DNA from: Lachnospiraceae bacterium UBA938
GTDB lineage: Bacteria; Bacillota; Clostridia; Lachnospirales; Lachnospiraceae
Direction of reading: 5' to 3'
DNA length: 15,360 nt
NCBI GenBank assembly: GCA_002293475.1
Contig: DBDG01000039.1
Coordinates: 1-15,360, forward strand
Shown here: piece by piece, positions 15,303-15,360 of the stretch
Numbering within the stretch: the stretch's first letter is position 1
Layout: the number at the start of each line of letters is the position of its first letter
Notes under the pieces: generated by a model
Databases searched by the model: none
What the model was told of the DNA's origin: nothing
What the model saw: the letters and a program-made list of their open reading frames with translations, nothing else
Program-made: the position numbers and the translations under genes

Positions 15303-15360
15303 TTAGTTTAAGCCATGAGCGCCATGAGCGTTCTCATAAGAATTAATTTCGCTGTCCGAG
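15303..15360 (-). CDS. possible C-terminal end of an upstream gene (18 codons in window)
   Basis: A minus-strand frame is open from the right edge to a TAA at 15303-15305, reading SDSEINSYENAHGAHGLN. A 9-bp tandem repeat lies in this frame and encodes AHG twice; a repeat length that keeps the frame is mild support for coding. Too short to identify, and it could be chance. Confidence 0.25.
   Translation of the reverse strand, partial: SDSEINSYENAHGAHGLN
15312..15329. repeat. 9-bp tandem repeat near the right edge
   Basis: GCCATGAGC occurs twice head to tail (15312-15320, 15321-15329). In the minus-strand frame that ends at 15303 it encodes Ala-His-Gly twice. Confidence 0.6.

Noticed and set aside
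1..15360. CRISPR arrays, tRNA or rRNA genes, insertion sequences
   Set aside because: No spaced repeat array, cloverleaf, transposase or terminal inverted repeats could be seen on either strand.

Overview
The window looks like chromosomal DNA of a strictly anaerobic, Gram-positive Firmicute, most likely a clostridium of the Lachnospiraceae type. This is inferred from strong AGGAGG-type ribosome binding sites, a VanW/YoaR-type cell-envelope protein, a clostridial B12-type radical SAM/DUF4080 protein, an [FeFe]-hydrogenase-like sensor and TTGACA/TATAAT promoters. No phage, transposon, CRISPR, tRNA or rRNA is visible. Nearly every gene reads right to left; the one clear exception is a small TPR-like gene at 1760-2368.

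Layout, left to right. (1) 1-1506 (-): a secreted VanW-family envelope protein whose C-terminus runs off the left edge. (2) 1587-1694 (-): a 35-residue membrane protein, divergent from (3) 1760-2368 (+): a membrane-anchored TPR-like protein. A tandem 10-bp repeat and a good minus-strand promoter lie between or over their starts. (4) 2428-11010 (-): six co-directional genes with short gaps or overlaps. In transcription order they are a [FeFe]-hydrogenase-like/chemoreceptor fusion, two half-transporters of a heterodimeric ABC exporter, a membrane-anchored Mrr-type nuclease, a B12-type radical SAM/DUF4080 protein and endonuclease III (nth). A textbook promoter stands before the hydrogenase-like gene, and no convincing terminator is seen inside the run. 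(5) 11255-15209 (-): three genes in transcription order: an aromatic-acid-exporter-family (ArAE) membrane protein, a NatA-type ABC ATPase that overlaps it by 4 nt, and an ABC-2 permease fused to a CPBP intramembrane protease domain. This operon has a strong promoter at its right end and a hairpin terminator at 11169-11194. (6) 15303-15360 (-): possibly the last codons of another gene entering from the right edge.

The most distinctive item is the 645-residue protein at 9073-11010. It joins a two-[4Fe-4S] ferredoxin domain, an H-cluster domain that keeps the four cluster cysteines but lacks the catalytic proton-relay cysteine, another four-cysteine Fe-S module, and a cytoplasmic chemoreceptor signalling hairpin. 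It reads as a soluble H2 or redox sensor wired to the chemotaxis phosphorelay rather than a metabolic hydrogenase. The ABC exporter pair behind it shows the complementary motif losses of an asymmetric heterodimer with one degenerate ATP site. The ArAE/NatA/permease-CPBP operon looks like an envelope or export-stress module, and its promoter is flanked by a 12-13 bp direct repeat that could be a regulator binding site.
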